From Cinnamomum chago (lineage: Eukaryota; Streptophyta; Magnoliopsida; Laurales; Lauraceae), in assembly GCA_038049695.1 (NCBI GenBank), contig CP142451.1:43349001-43413000 (forward strand): 64,000 bases of DNA. The letters run 5' to 3'. Every line of letters starts with the position of its first letter. Positions within the stretch are counted from its first letter, which is position 1. A model generated the notes under the pieces. It was not told the origin of the DNA. It saw only the letters and a list, made by a program, of their open reading frames with translations, and searched no databases. Below are positions 31,502-43,206 of the stretch, in pieces. Made by a program: the position numbers and the translations under genes.

Positions 31502-33070
31502 CTAAGGTTTGTCTAGGTAAATAACTTTAGGAATCCACCTAAGGTCTTGGGAGGGTTGAACTTTGAGATCTATCTTGGAATTCTCACCAACTAAAGGAGA
31601 TTTAACTTGATAAATTTTCAATTTGAACTTATCACCATGATATTTAGATTTTACTAAATTTGGCTTAAAATGGTGATTAGTCTTTTGATGTTGGTGAGTT
31701 TTCTTCTTAGGGGATTGTTTCACTTTTCTTTTCTTCTTATTTTCTCCCTTTCTTTGACTTTTGAAATTTAGATTTAACTTAGTAATTTTCTTCAAAAGTT
31801 CTTTCATGTTTTGACTTAAGGGAGGTAGGTTAAGAAGCTTTTTGTTAATAGATTCTTTTAAACTTGATTTGACTTGTTTAACCTTTTTAGAATCTATTTT
31901 TGGAGACTCCTTGTTAATTGGTTTAACTTGTTTAAGCTTTATGGAGTCTTCCTTTGTTTTTAGTGTCTTACCCTTCAAGTTTGATTTTACTTTCTTGAGT
32001 TCAAAGATGGGTTTAGACACATAGCTTCTTTTCCTTAGTTTGCACTCAAATGTAAAATGCCCTTCAATGCCACAATAATTACATTTTGATTTGGGCAAGG
32101 GAGGAAGAGTGCTAGAGAAAGAGGACTCACCTTTCACAAAAGTGTTGGTGAATTTAGGGTCATGAGACATATTCCTATTGAATCCAATACCCGTCCTATC
32201 TCCATGAGGTTTACCCATTTTAAATAATTTTTCAAGTCTATCTTCACTTTGGGTAACCTTGCACTCATACTTTTGTTTATACTCTTCAAGTTGAGTGACT
32301 TGGGTTTTAAGGGTTGAATTTTTATTTTTAACTTTTGTTAGTTCATTTTCAATTCCCTTAAAATTGTTTAGCTCTTCATAGGCAAGTTTTAACTTAGAAT
32401 TAAGCTCATTAACAACATTTGATCCAAGTTCTAAAGTTTTTAAATTACTTTGAGCATTAGACAAATTTTCATTGGAAATTGTCAACTTGGATTTTAAAAA
32501 GTTAATGTTTTCATCTTGTCTTTTAATTGTATCTCTTAGGTTCAAATTTTCAATTTTAAGCTCATCACAATTTATCTTAATCTCATTTAATTCATCTTGA
32601 GCATTAGATAAATTTTCCTTAGAGATAGTCAATTTAGATTCAAGATTGTTAGAGTCTTTACCTTGCCTTTGTAATTGATCTCTTAGCTTTAAATTTTCCT
32701 TATTGACATTTTCATAACCCATCTTTAATTCTTTTAGTTCATCTTGAATGTTGGATAGGTTATTTAAAGAGATCATGAACTTAGACTCTACACAATTTAT
32801 TACTTCTTCTTTCTCTCTAAGTTCATCTTTTGAAGAAGCTAATTCTTTGCTTAGATTTTTAGATTCTTCTCTTAAACTTTTGTTTTTCTTCTCAAGCTTT
32901 AAGGATACTTCATATAATTCTTCAAAGGCTTGTTGAAGATCTTCTTCATTATATTCTTCTTCTTCATTTAGTTTACATTGAGATTCTTTTAATTGAATGT
33001 TTGAATCTCTAATAGATGGAAGAATGGTAAGTCTAGGAGAATCTACAAAATCTAGCATAGTGGAGTCCAT
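31502..33070 (-). CDS. Gag-like coiled-coil CCHC protein (element 2)
   Basis: Intact ORF of about 522 residues from the first ATG at 33068-33070 (an in-frame TTG is five codons upstream). It has the same plan as in element 1: MDSTMLDFVDSPRL start, long coiled coil, DRTGIGFNRNMSHDPKFT block, CCHC knuckle CNYCGIEGHFTFEC (about residues 330-343), Lys-rich tail and LRWIPKVIYLDKP end. The coiled coil contains internally repeated NLSNAQ/ELNEIKINCDELK modules, one more than in element 3, so coil length varies by module. No capsid-like domain or enzyme is present. Likely an RNA-binding accessory Gag that acts with an autonomous relative's Gag-Pol (inference). Confidence 0.87.
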   Translation of the reverse strand: MDSTMLDFVDSPRLTILPSIRDSNIQLKESQCKLNEEEEYNEEDLQQAFEELYEVSLKLEKKNKSLREESKNLSKELASSKDELREKEEVINCVESKFMISLNNLSNIQDELKELKMGYENVNKENLKLRDQLQRQGKDSNNLESKLTISKENLSNAQDELNEIKINCDELKIENLNLRDTIKRQDENINFLKSKLTISNENLSNAQSNLKTLELGSNVVNELNSKLKLAYEELNNFKGIENELTKVKNKNSTLKTQVTQLEEYKQKYECKVTQSEDRLEKLFKMGKPHGDRTGIGFNRNMSHDPKFTNTFVKGESSFSSTLPPLPKSKCNYCGIEGHFTFECKLRKRSYVSKPIFELKKVKSNLKGKTLKTKEDSIKLKQVKPINKESPKIDSKKVKQVKSSLKESINKKLLNLPPLSQNMKELLKKITKLNLNFKSQRKGENKKKRKVKQSPKKKTHQHQKTNHHFKPNLVKSKYHGDKFKLKIYQVKSPLVGENSKIDLKVQPSQDLRWIPKVIYLDKP

Positions 33071-33173
33071 TCTAATGATTTTCAAATAAGCACAACTCTA
33101 GGGTTTTAACTCTAGGTTTTTACACCTAATCAAGAGTTCCAAACACTTGATCCTAAGGGATTAGAGAACCTGT

Positions 33174-33184
33174 CTCTGATACCA
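33174..33184 (-). promoter_or_regulatory. Primer-binding site, tRNA-iMet (element 2)
   Basis: The minus strand reads TGGTATCAGAG, two bases from the 5' LTR. It matches the initiator-Met tRNA 3' end over 11 bases. Confidence 0.93.
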
Positions 33185-33186
33185 AT

Positions 33187-34951
33187 TGAAAGTCCACGAG
33201 GATCCTAACCCTAGAGGGGGGGGTGAATAGGGTGAGCTACAACTAATGACTAATTAAGACCAATTTTAATTTCTTAAACTAAACTAGTCACAAGTGGTGA
33301 TTATAAGAAAAAATGCGGAAGCTCAAATAAACAATCACCACAAAAGCATGCACCACAACACAATATTTATAGTGGTTCGGCCAACGTGCCTACATCCACT
33401 ACCGGCTTGTGTCTCCAACACCCCACCGGATTCCACTAAGTATGCTTTTTACTAGGCTAAGCAATAACCCTTACAATGTGCTTTTCTAGGCTAAGCAATA
33501 ACCTTACAAGATGCTTTTCAAAGGCTAAGCAATAACCTTACAAGATGCTTTTCAAAGGCTAAGCAATAACCTTACAAGTTGCTTTTCTTAGGCTTAGCAA
33601 TAACCTTTACAAATATAGTTTTCTCAAAGAAAGTGTCTTAACAAAAGAACACTCTAAGAGATTACAATTTAAGCTCAATGGAATTGCCTCTTGAATAGGC
33701 TAATATGAAAGTGAAAACTAAACTCACACAAACACTCTATGAATGCAAAGATGTATGCTTATGAGGTGTGTGTGTGTGATGACTTCAATCAAGTTTAAAA
33801 AGAAAGCTTAATCAAATATATGCTTAAAGCATTTGAAAGTTTAAGACACACAAAAGTTTTGATTGAAGTTTGATGCAAATCACATGAATAATAAACAACT
33901 TGTTAATGACATGAAATTCAAAGAATCACAAGTTGTATGAAAAATAAAGTTTAAGAAAGCATGTGATTTGATAAGAGTGATTGCAAACTAATCTAATTTA
34001 CCAAGAAAGATATTGAGCTTGCAAATCAACTCTTTAAGGACTTGAAATCATGCATAAATGAAAATACAAAGGATTTGAACATGCATGAATTTCATTTGTA
34101 TGGAAATCAAAATAACTTAGAAGATGTACCTTTTAAAAACTCATGAGTTTGATTTCCAAATTGCCCTCTAGCCTTTCCAACTTCTTCCCCTTTCTTTGGC
34201 TCCAAAATGCTCTCAAAAGTTCATAGTTCAAGCCTTGAAAAAGGTTGGAAATGAATGGACTTTATAGCCAAAAAGTTGCCAACGGCTAGTTCTCGGTCGA
34301 CCTAGACACAGGTCTCGGTCGACCGAGAAAGCACAACGGTCATATTTCTGACCGTTGGCCTGAAACAGTTCAAAAACTGTCCATTTGCCCTGCAGTGTTC
34401 TCGGTCGACCGAGACACAGGGCTCGGTCGACCGACGACACTGTCGGGCGAGTCCCTGGGCCAAAATTCCAACTTTTTCCATTTTCAAAGTTTTTCTTTGG
34501 TGGAACTTTTGGCCACTAAATCAAGCTTAAATAACATGTTTTAAGGTATTCTAAGATGTTTAAAAACATGAGAAACACAAAGCCTAAAATGATTCACAAG
34601 ATTAAAACCAAGGGCTAGCTTGATTTGAATACAACTCTTTTCAAATGAAATTGCATACAAAATGATTCTTTTTGTGAAGAATGTATGCAAGACTTAAACC
34701 TAAATACACAAGATGATTTTCCAAATGTAGTGCACAAGGAAATAGGTTTTCAAAAGAGTTTTGGGTTCTAAAACCAATGCATCCAAGTTTAAAACCAAAA
34801 CATGCATAAAACAAAAGCTTTTCCAAATCTTAAAAGCTATGCATGGGTAAAACTAGATTTCAAGATATTTTAAATCAATGCATGTGTGTGAATTCAAATG
34901 ATGCCAATATGCAAATGCATCCACCAAATTGCAAAAACAAAATACCTAACA
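33187..34951 (-). repeat. Element 2 5' LTR with promoter
   Basis: Right, transcribing LTR. The TATA box is the reverse complement of ctttata at 34260-34266, with the CGGTCGACCG palindrome array immediately upstream (34290-34437) and an AACGGTC/GACCGTT inverted pair between the palindromes. It appears identical to the left LTR. Confidence 0.95.
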
Positions 34952-34956
34952 CCATT

Positions 34957-37900
34957 TACTTGATTCTGATTGGGCCATCCAAAATAATGGGTTAATGACT
35001 GCATTAAGTCGTCATAAAACGGATTAATTAACAGCATTAAGTGGTCTCCAGGGCATTTGAAGAGTCGTGGGCCGTGCCGCGTCTTTTGGAATTCTTCTTG
35101 TGACAATCGCCGATAGATCCACATGTTGTTTGATGTCGAATGGCGATGCAACTTCAAACATTGATTGGTTCCAGTGGACTGGTGACATCTGTCTTGTCGA
35201 TTTCTCGATCGGTCGGACAAAAACTATACTTTCTTGGTCAGCCGGTTGGCGATCTTGGAGCGATCAATGATGATTTCATGCTCTTGACGGCGGATCCTAA
35301 ATGTTGATGAAGATCAATTGATTTCAAGCATCAAAATCAGGTTTCCGGAAAAACACAGGGGCTGGAATTCTTGAAACCCGAAGAGGGTCGAAAAAGGGGC
35401 CATCCGGCAACCCGGATTTCCAAAGTCACCAGCGACCATGCACCCTATGGGGTCGCTGGGGATTTTTCCCCTTTCGGTCGCCATTTCTCCGTCGTTTTTT
35501 TTTTCTTTTTTCTCTTGTATTTTTCTTGAAATTCTTCCTCATTTATTGGCTTCATTCTCCTGAAGAAAACTTGATGAGAAGCCCTGCAAATCAGAGCACA
35601 AAGTTTCCGATTTTCCGGAAAGGCCGAAGACTGTAGCTGATTTTCCGTCAAGAGTCAAACTAGGTCAAACGATGTCGGAATGATCTGAAATTTGAGGTGA
35701 AGCCTCCTAAGCAGTGGGTAGGACCTGCCATGGGCTTTTATTTGAGTTTTGAAGCCGTGTGGGATCCCGTCGTCAGTAGACTTGATTTTGCCGCGAGGAA
35801 AATGTTGCGCTTTGATGTACGGTCAACCGATGTCTGATCGACTTGAAATTTGACAGGGAGCCTATTGGAGTCATTTTAAGACGACCCATTAGCTCCGATT
35901 TGGATGTCATGGTCCTGGGTCCCGGGAAGCTCCGCTGCCGGGAGGCTTGATTTTGTTTCGGAGCATCAAAGTCGGGTCAAACGTTGTCGGAATGACCTGA
36001 AATTTGACGTGCAGCCCTTTGGAAGCATGTTGAAGTCATCCATGTGCTCTGTTTGATGAGTGATGGCCTTGGTGGTTCTCACAGCCGAGAGGTTTGATTT
36101 TACTACTCGAGAGTTTGATGCTGGTCAAACATTGTCGGTTTGACTTGAAATTTGACATGGAGCCTTTTGGAGGTATTTTGAGACCATCTGTAGGCTCTGA
36201 TCGAAGTTTTGATGTCTTCGACGCTGTCGCCGCCGGGAGAGCCTGTTTAGTTACCAAAGGAATGAAGTTAGACCAAATGATGTCGAAATGGCCTGAAACT
36301 TGATGTAGAGCCTCCTAGTGGCATCTTGGGGCCAGCTGTGTGCTTTGTTTTATGTGTCAGGGTCTCTGGCTTTACTGCTGTCGTGAGCACCTGCTCAGTT
36401 GTTGGAGGAGTGAAGTTATGCCAAATGATGTTAAAATGGCCTGAAACTTCACGAGTACCCTTCTTTTAGCTATTTTGAAGGATCTTGCAGTTTTTGTTTG
36501 ATTCTGACAAGATCTTATGCTTGAAGTAGCATTGCCTGTTTGCAGTAGGATGCGGCTTCATGTAGCTTTTTTATGTTGAGGAGGCAATGTGACTTTTTTT
36601 GTGTCAACAAATGCCCCATCGAGGTACAGCGACAATTAGCTTTTAGAGTCGATGTACCTCGAAGAAAAGTTTGAATGAGAGCTTTTGACTTGACCAAGAG
36701 CTCTGTGAGCATTTTTTTTAATAGCCTTTTGAGTTTCCAAGGGTATTTTATGGTAGTGAGAGTGATCACGTACCGTCTCAATGCAAAGTTTTGAAAATGA
36801 CATGGGGGAGTTGGATTTTTGGATTTTGGGTTTTGGGTTTTCCTTTTGACCTTGTGAACCTAAGGGCTATATGTGACGCATTAGGCGGTCAAGAGGGTTT
36901 TTTGACCTTGTGACCTAACAAGCAGTATGTGGCGAGTTAAGAATTAGGATTTGTTTTTTGGGTTTCGGCCTTGTGACTTAACAAGCTGTATGTGCCAAGT
37001 TAGGAGACCAGAGTTTTTTTTTTTTTTTGTGGAATGTCAATTTCAAGATTTTGGCTTAATTTGGTTCATGAGGTTGGATGGTTTGGATTTTTGGAAACTC
37101 ATGAGGCTCTCTTTTTTTTTTTTTTTTTTTTTTTTGAATGGTTCAATCAACTCAAAAAGAGGCATGGAACCATTTTGTATGCTCTTAGAAAAGGAGGTTT
37201 TTTATAGGACGCCATTTTTAGTGCTAGGTGGTCAAACCTGACTCATATGGGCTAACCCATGGGATCTTAAGATTTTAAAGATGGCTTAGATCTCATATGG
37301 TGTCATTTTGTAGAGAATATCTAAAAATGTCTCTTTTGGGTAGAGAATATCTAAAAATATCCTTACTTAGAGAGAATCTCTCAAGTTTCCTTGATTTTGG
37401 GAGAGATTTTCTCAAAGTATCTTTCTTTGGGAGAGAATCTTTCAAGTTTCCTCTCTTTTGAGAGAGAATTTCTCAAAGAAACTTCTCTTTAGGAAGGTTG
37501 CTAATTTTTAGCACTTACCTCCTTTCTTTTCTCCTTGTTTCCTCTTTTGGTTTGCTCTCCTCTATAAAAGCAAAGGGAGATTAGATCTTTGCCCTTATTG
37601 CTTTCTTTTTGCAAGAGTCTTCAAGAGTGCTCCAGGATCAAGAACTACTCTTCTTCTTCAAGAATCTTCAAGTTCTCTTTCTTTTCCATCCATGGCTTCA
37701 AGTAAGTTTTCTTCCTTCACAAGAAACTCCATGTAGAAGTAGAAAAAGTTTCTTTATTTTCTTTTCTTTTCTTTTCTTTTCTTTTTCTATTCTTCTTTTT
37801 CTTCTTTTTTTTCCACGTGTTTTCTTCTCCCCTATTTTTTTACACGTGCTCTTTTTTTTTTCTTGTCACGGTTTTTCTTTTTTTCTTTTTTTGTCTTTTT

Positions 37901-37990
37901 TTCTGGTTGTATGTCCAAAGAGTAATCGAAAGCTCTTGTGTACAAGATGAATGGTTTTCCAGTTGTGGGGGCAGCCAACACTGGAGGTTT
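34957..37990 (+). other. LTR-like region with tandem repeats and a plus-strand TATA box
   Basis: Contains six degenerate repeats of about 150 bp (35640-36500), a near-perfect inverted repeat CGAGGTACA...TGTACCTCG (36620-36661), T-runs at 37015 and 37110, and 'caagctgtatgtg'-type repeats at 36850-37000. A plus-strand promoter-like 'cctctataaaag' (37560-37571) is followed by a leader-like stretch and a polypyrimidine block (37740-37900). It looks like the U3-R part of a plus-oriented LTR, but I could not define its ends or a partner LTR. No protein domain seen. Confidence 0.4.
35640..36500. repeat. Six degenerate ~150-bp tandem repeats
   Basis: Each unit holds 'ggtcaaacgatgtcggaatg', 'cctgaaatttgac' and 'gagcctcc'-like text. 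Starts fall near 35663, 35821, 35975, 36123, 36272 and 36421, giving spacings of 148-158. Units are diverged, so the array is old. Confidence 0.85.
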
Positions 37991-39108
37991 GGTCAGGTAT
38001 GTCTGCCAACATTCCTTGAAGCCCTTTCAGTTCTCTTAGGGTTCTCGGAGATGGCATTTCTAGGATAGCCTTGACTTTGGTGGGGTCAAGTTCTATTCCG
38101 GCTTTCCGAACTATGAATCCGAGGAACTTACCCGATGATACACCGAAGAAGCATTTTAGTGGATTCATCTGCAGTTTGTGTTTGCGAAGTCAGAGGAAGA
38201 CTTCTCGTAGATCTTTGAGATGGTCTTCTTTTCTTTGGCTTTTGACGGCGAGGTCATCAACGTAACATTCGACCATCTTGTGCTGCATATCTTGGAATAT
38301 CTTTATCATAGCCCTCTGATATGTTGCACCAGCATTTTTCAGACCGAATGGCATGACATTGTAGCAATTCACGCCAAATTGAGTCCGAAATGATGTATGT
38401 GTTTCATCTTCAGGATGCATCTTTATCTAATTGTAGCCAGAGAAGCCATCCATGAATGTCATTCACTCGAATCTGCAGGTGTTATCAATCATCACCTCCG
38501 GTATGGAGAGCGGAAATTCATCTTTAGGGCATGCATTATTCAGGTCTCTATAGTCAATACAGACCCTGATCTGCCCATTTTTCTTTGTCACGGGGACGAT
38601 GTCGGCCAACCATTCAAGATGTTGTTCCTTGCGGATGAAGCCAACGCTTTTGAGTTTCTGAACTTCTCATTCAATTTTGTCCACCACATCAGGACAGAAC
38701 CTTCTTTGGCCTTGTTTGACAGGCTTGATATCTTTTTGCAGATTAAGTTTGTAGACTTTTATTTTGGGGTCTAAGCCAGGCATTTCAACGTAAGACCATG
38801 CAAAACAACCAACGAACTCATGAAGAAAAGCGATATACTCGGGTAACTCATCATCCTTTATATTCTTACTTATGAATACAGGACGTGGGTTATCGGGTGT
38901 CCCCAAGTCTATCTTTTGAACGATATTCTATTGGAAGGTTTGAAAGTGGTTCCTCCACAATGTTTTCGGAGGCTTCCAACTCAACAAGACCTTCTGGAGT
39001 TCTAAAGGCATTTACAGACCAAGGCTCTGCTTCTGTCCATGGGTCTTCTTGATCGGTACTCTTCTCAAGACTTGCAATGAGATGATCCCAATCACCTTTT
39101 GAAACTGG
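37990..39108 (-). mobile_element. RT part of the Tat/Ogre-like fossil
   Basis: Decayed reverse transcriptase with recognisable blocks: ELPEYIAFLHEFVGCFAWSY and PVKQGQRRF leading into RT, TSFRTQFGVNCYNVMPFGLK, the active-site ECYVDDLAVKS, and SGKFLGFIVRKAGIELDPTK followed by LRELKGLQG. These are the standard gypsy RT motifs. The part is broken. Confidence 0.8.
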
Positions 39109-40787
39109 TGTAAGTCCTGGGGATCCGAACCCTAGAGGGGGGGTGAATAGGGTGAGCTTCATTTATGACCAATTTAGACCAATTTTAATTTCTTAACAAA
39201 AACTAGTCACAGTGATGATATTAATCAAACAAGATGCGGAAGCTAATAAATGAATCACCACAAGCATACACCACAACACAAAGGTTTATAGTGGTTCGGC
39301 CTCAATGCCTACGTCCACTACCAGCTTGTGATCCAATCACCCCACCGGATTTCCACTATTTATGCTTTTTACTAGGCTAAGCAATAACCCTTACAATGTT
39401 GTTTTTCTAGGCTAAACAACAACCTCTCAATGTGCTTTTCTAGGCTAAGCAATAACCTTTACAAAATGCTTTTCTTAGGCTAAGCAATAACCTTTACAAA
39501 TGAATGATTTCTCTAAGAAGGTGTCTTCACAAAAGAACACTCCAAGAGATACAATTTAAGCACAATTGAATTGCCTCTACATAGGCTAATATGAAAGTGT
39601 AATTCAAATTACAAACATACACTAAATGAGCTAAAGTGTGTGCACAAGTGTATGAATGCTTTTCTTCAATCAATTTCAACAATGAAGCTCTTAAATGAAT
39701 GCATGATGCATTTTAAAATCAAAGCTTATAAAATGATGATTGAAGAGAAAACTAATCACATAAAAGATTCAAACAACTTTGAAGAAATGAACTAAACAAG
39801 TTGTATGAATATTAAAATCTAAGAGCATGTGAATTAGTCAAGAGAGTTTGCAAACCATTCTTAATATTCCAAAGATGGTAATGAGTTTGCAAAACAACTC
39901 TTTAAAAACTAGAAATCATGCATAAAAGAAAATACAAAGATTTAACCATGCATTGATTCTAATTTTAATGGAAATCAAAATGATAAGTAAGATGTACCTT
40001 TTTAAAACTCAAGCATTTGATTTCCAAATAGCCCTCTAGCCTTTCCAACTTCTTCCCCTTTCTTTGGCTCCAAAATGGTCTCAAAAGTCCATGTATCAAG
40101 CCATTTGAAAGTTGGAAAATGAATGGACTTTATACAAGAAAACAGTCCAACGGCTAGTCCTCGGTCGACCTGGAAACAGGTCTCGGTCGACCGGGATCAC
40201 ACAACGGTCGGAAATATGACCGTTGGGGCTCCAGGGGCCCTTTCTGCCTGCAGTGTTCCCAGTCGACCGGCCACACTGGCAGCAGACCCCCTGGGACAAA
40301 AATTCCCATAAATTGCAAATTTGAAGGTGTTTCTTTGTGGGGATTTTTGGGCCACTAAACCAAGCTTGGAAACATGTTTTAAATCAAACGAAAATGTTTA
40401 AAATCATGAAACACAAAAAGCCTAAAATAATTTGGAAGATTTAAAACATAGGCTAGCTTGATTTCTAAAAACTCTTTTCACATAAAAATGCATACAAAAA
40501 AGATTCTGAAAGTGAAGAATGTATGCAAGGCACAAACCTAAATTCTCAATATGATTTCTCAAAAGTAAAGCACAAAGAATTAGGATTTCAAAAGAGTTTG
40601 AATTCTAAAATCAATGCATCCAAGTATAAAAACAAAACATGCATAAAACAAAACTTTTTCAAATCTTAAAAGCAATGCATGTATAAAACCAGATTTCAAG
40701 GTTTTCTAAAACAATGCAAGTGTGAAAATTCAAATGATGCTAAAGTGAAAATGCATCCATCAAATTGCAAAAACAAAATTCCTAACA
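39109..40787 (-). repeat. Element 3 3' LTR
   Basis: Left LTR with the shorter minisatellite (about 39370-39500). Palindromic boxes lie at 40160-40174, 40182-40195 and 40259-40270. Two exact MSA-type motifs are present: TCCAACGGCTA on the plus strand at 40146-40156 and, on the minus strand, CCCAACGGTCA at 40217-40227. The TATA box is the reverse complement of ctttata at 40128-40134. Confidence 0.9.
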
Positions 40788-41420
40788 ATCTCCCCCTTTG
40801 CAATTTGATGGCAACTTACTCATCATTGAAATTACACACTTAGTCTTCAGCTCCCCCTAAGCTGGGCAAGTCTTGAAATCTTCTTGGATGCTCCTCCTCT
40901 TAGCTTGGGCTCTTGGGCTCTTTTCTTCAATCTTCTTGATGCTTGGAGCTTGATCATTCTTCAAGCTTTCTTTTCATCTTCCTCTCTATGGCCAAGCATC
41001 TTCTTTAGCTCCAAGCTTTCTTTCTTCTATTAGCTCTCCCCCTTTGACCATGCCTCTCTCTCCCTTTGGCAAGATATGCATTCTCTCCCCTTGTAGAAGA
41101 TCATACACAACTCTCCCCTTAGGAAGCTTGGACAATCTCTTCACCCTTTTGAGAACTTGAATGCTCTCTCCCCCTTTGAAGAGTAGGAGATCTTTAAGTA
41201 CTTGAACTCTCTCTCCCCCTTTGCCATTAAATTGCAAAGGTACCTACACACATGAGACAAGGAGAATACCTTTAGTAGCACCTGATAATAAAAGAAATAA
41301 AAAATGATAATCATAACAGGTGATCATGTATGGTAGTAGTCTCTAAGGGTCTAAAGGCAATCCAAGGGTAAATTTGATCAAAACTAATACTTCCCATGAA
41401 GGTTTACACTCCCCCTTAAT
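40788..41420 (-). promoter_or_regulatory. Multiple polypurine tracts of element 3
   Basis: Repeated ctccccctttg-type blocks (40790, 40853, 41036, 41170, 41213 and 41410, approximate) give purine tracts on the element strand, the first touching the 3' LTR. The layout agrees with elements 1 and 2. Confidence 0.65.
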
Positions 41421-43206
41421 TCATTCTCTTCTTTTGTCAAACTTTTGACAAGGTATAACTATTTGGTTCAAGAAGTAGATGGTTTAACCAAATGAGGGTC
41501 AACTTCAAGGAAATGATTAGATTCATTTAACTATAAAGCTCAATATGATCAAATTACCAAAAGAAAGCAAGGTCAATGAGAAAAGCAATCATGGATACCA
41601 ATTGGAAAAACAAAGAATACCAATTGAGATTTAAAGATAAGTCTATTAAACACAATCACTCTAAAATGGATTTAAAAATATAACTATTAAGAAAAATCCA
41701 AATTAGAACTATCCATGATGAGATGGGGTTTACTAAACATAGCATTAAATAATCTAACTATGGAAAGCATATGCTATGAAGGTTTTGAAAATCATTTCAT
41801 TCAATCAATAAATATGACTATTAATGAGCAAGATGAGTGAAATGAAATTCAAACATGAAGCCAACCTCAACTAATAACCAACCAATATTATGAACACATA
41901 AACATGGTGGTCATGAGATGTACCAATAAGAGCAAGAGAGGTGGCAAACATGAAAATTATGATGCTAATGGAGTGAGACATGGAACAAATATATAACTAT
42001 CAAGTTCAAACCAATGTACACATGGTCTATCACATTCACAAGAAATCAAATCAATCGAAAATTTTACCAATTGAATTTGACAACATGAAAAAGAGCAAGG
42101 ATGTGACAAACACAAAATTCCATCAAGCATCATAAATGGATATTCATCACTATTAAAGATATGACTATAGAGCATAGTGATGAACAAGGCAAATTGCAAT
42201 GCAAAAGGATATGACTAGGTAAAGCATGCAATTTCCAAAGTGTCAAAATCATATGAATTCAACATCTAAGATATCCATCAACCATATAGAAATTCAATGA
42301 ATGGATTTCAAAGAGTTTCATATGATCAAGAACACTACTATGAAGTTGAAACATGTATAAGGATGACATCACTTAGAGAATTCACATGAATCAACATCAT
42401 AACCATCCAAAAAGAAATGACTAGAGTGCATAGAGGATGGATTTGGGTTCTAGTATGGTTTCTACATATATAACTAAGATCACAACCATACATGGAACCA
42501 ATAGTCATTTGCATATAAAAAGAATGAAAACAAATAAGCAAGAATGCAAACAACAAACATTTCCATTTCTAAGATAATGAAACCAAAAGAAAAGGAAATG
42601 AGAACATGGAACATGCTTAGATGAATATAACTAATGATGTTATAGAGCATTTCCATTCAAACAATCTTCAAATCATTTTGAAAAACAAAATCCAACAATG
42701 AGCATAAAAAGAATGATTTTGAAGATCAATTTTCAACATTGTATTTTAAAAGATATAACTTAAAAGAAACACATACAAGTTGATTTTTCAAAACAATGAT
42801 TTTCCATATAAAAATATAACTTAGAAGTCTATGGAAAAACTTGAATTGATTCAAATCATTTGTTCAAATAATCTAACTATGACATCTACACAAATGATTC
42901 AACAACAATTGATCATGAATAAATTAGCTATGAAAGCTTTTAAAATCACAATCAATTAATCATGTAAAGAAATGCAATGCAAGACATATGTGTGCAAAAA
43001 GCAAATCAAACATGATGTAATTATAATCAAAAGATTTTGAAAACCATGATATGTAACAAGAATGGTGCATGAAAACAAAATCAATTGATCATAAAGAAAC
43101 AATGCATTTTAAGAAATGTAACTATATAGAAACAAAATGCAAATGCAACATGACCAACAAAGTGATTTAACTATAAAGAATAGGTTGGTCAAGAGGGTTC
43201 AAGGCC
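41421..43206 (-). other. Non-coding internal region of element 3
   Basis: A-rich and collinear with the matching regions of elements 1 and 2. No supported coding region. Confidence 0.7.

Larger units (their letters stand above)
27313..34951 (-). mobile_element. Element 2: gag-only Sirevirus-like LTR retrotransposon
   Basis: A structurally whole 7,639-bp element with 1,765-bp LTRs (27313-29077 and 33187-34951), TG...CA ends and the 5-bp duplication CCATT (27308-27312 and 34952-34956). I found no difference between the LTRs by eye, so it is the youngest of the three copies and may still be mobilised in trans. Organisation matches element 1: primer-binding site, a single gag-like ORF, A-rich non-coding region and multiple polypurine tracts, with no pol. 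The LTR is clearly divergent from those of elements 1 and 3, so it belongs to a distinct subfamily. Confidence 0.92.

Noticed and set aside
27313-34951. Reading elements 1-3 as satellite or segmental duplications
   Set aside because: Each has its own 5-bp target duplication, unrelated flanks, a primer site and polypurine tracts, which indicate three separate retrotransposition events.
37609-37950. Phe/Leu-rich open frame as a membrane protein
   Set aside because: It is a translation of a polypyrimidine block (ttcttttc repeats) downstream of a TATA box, without conserved features.
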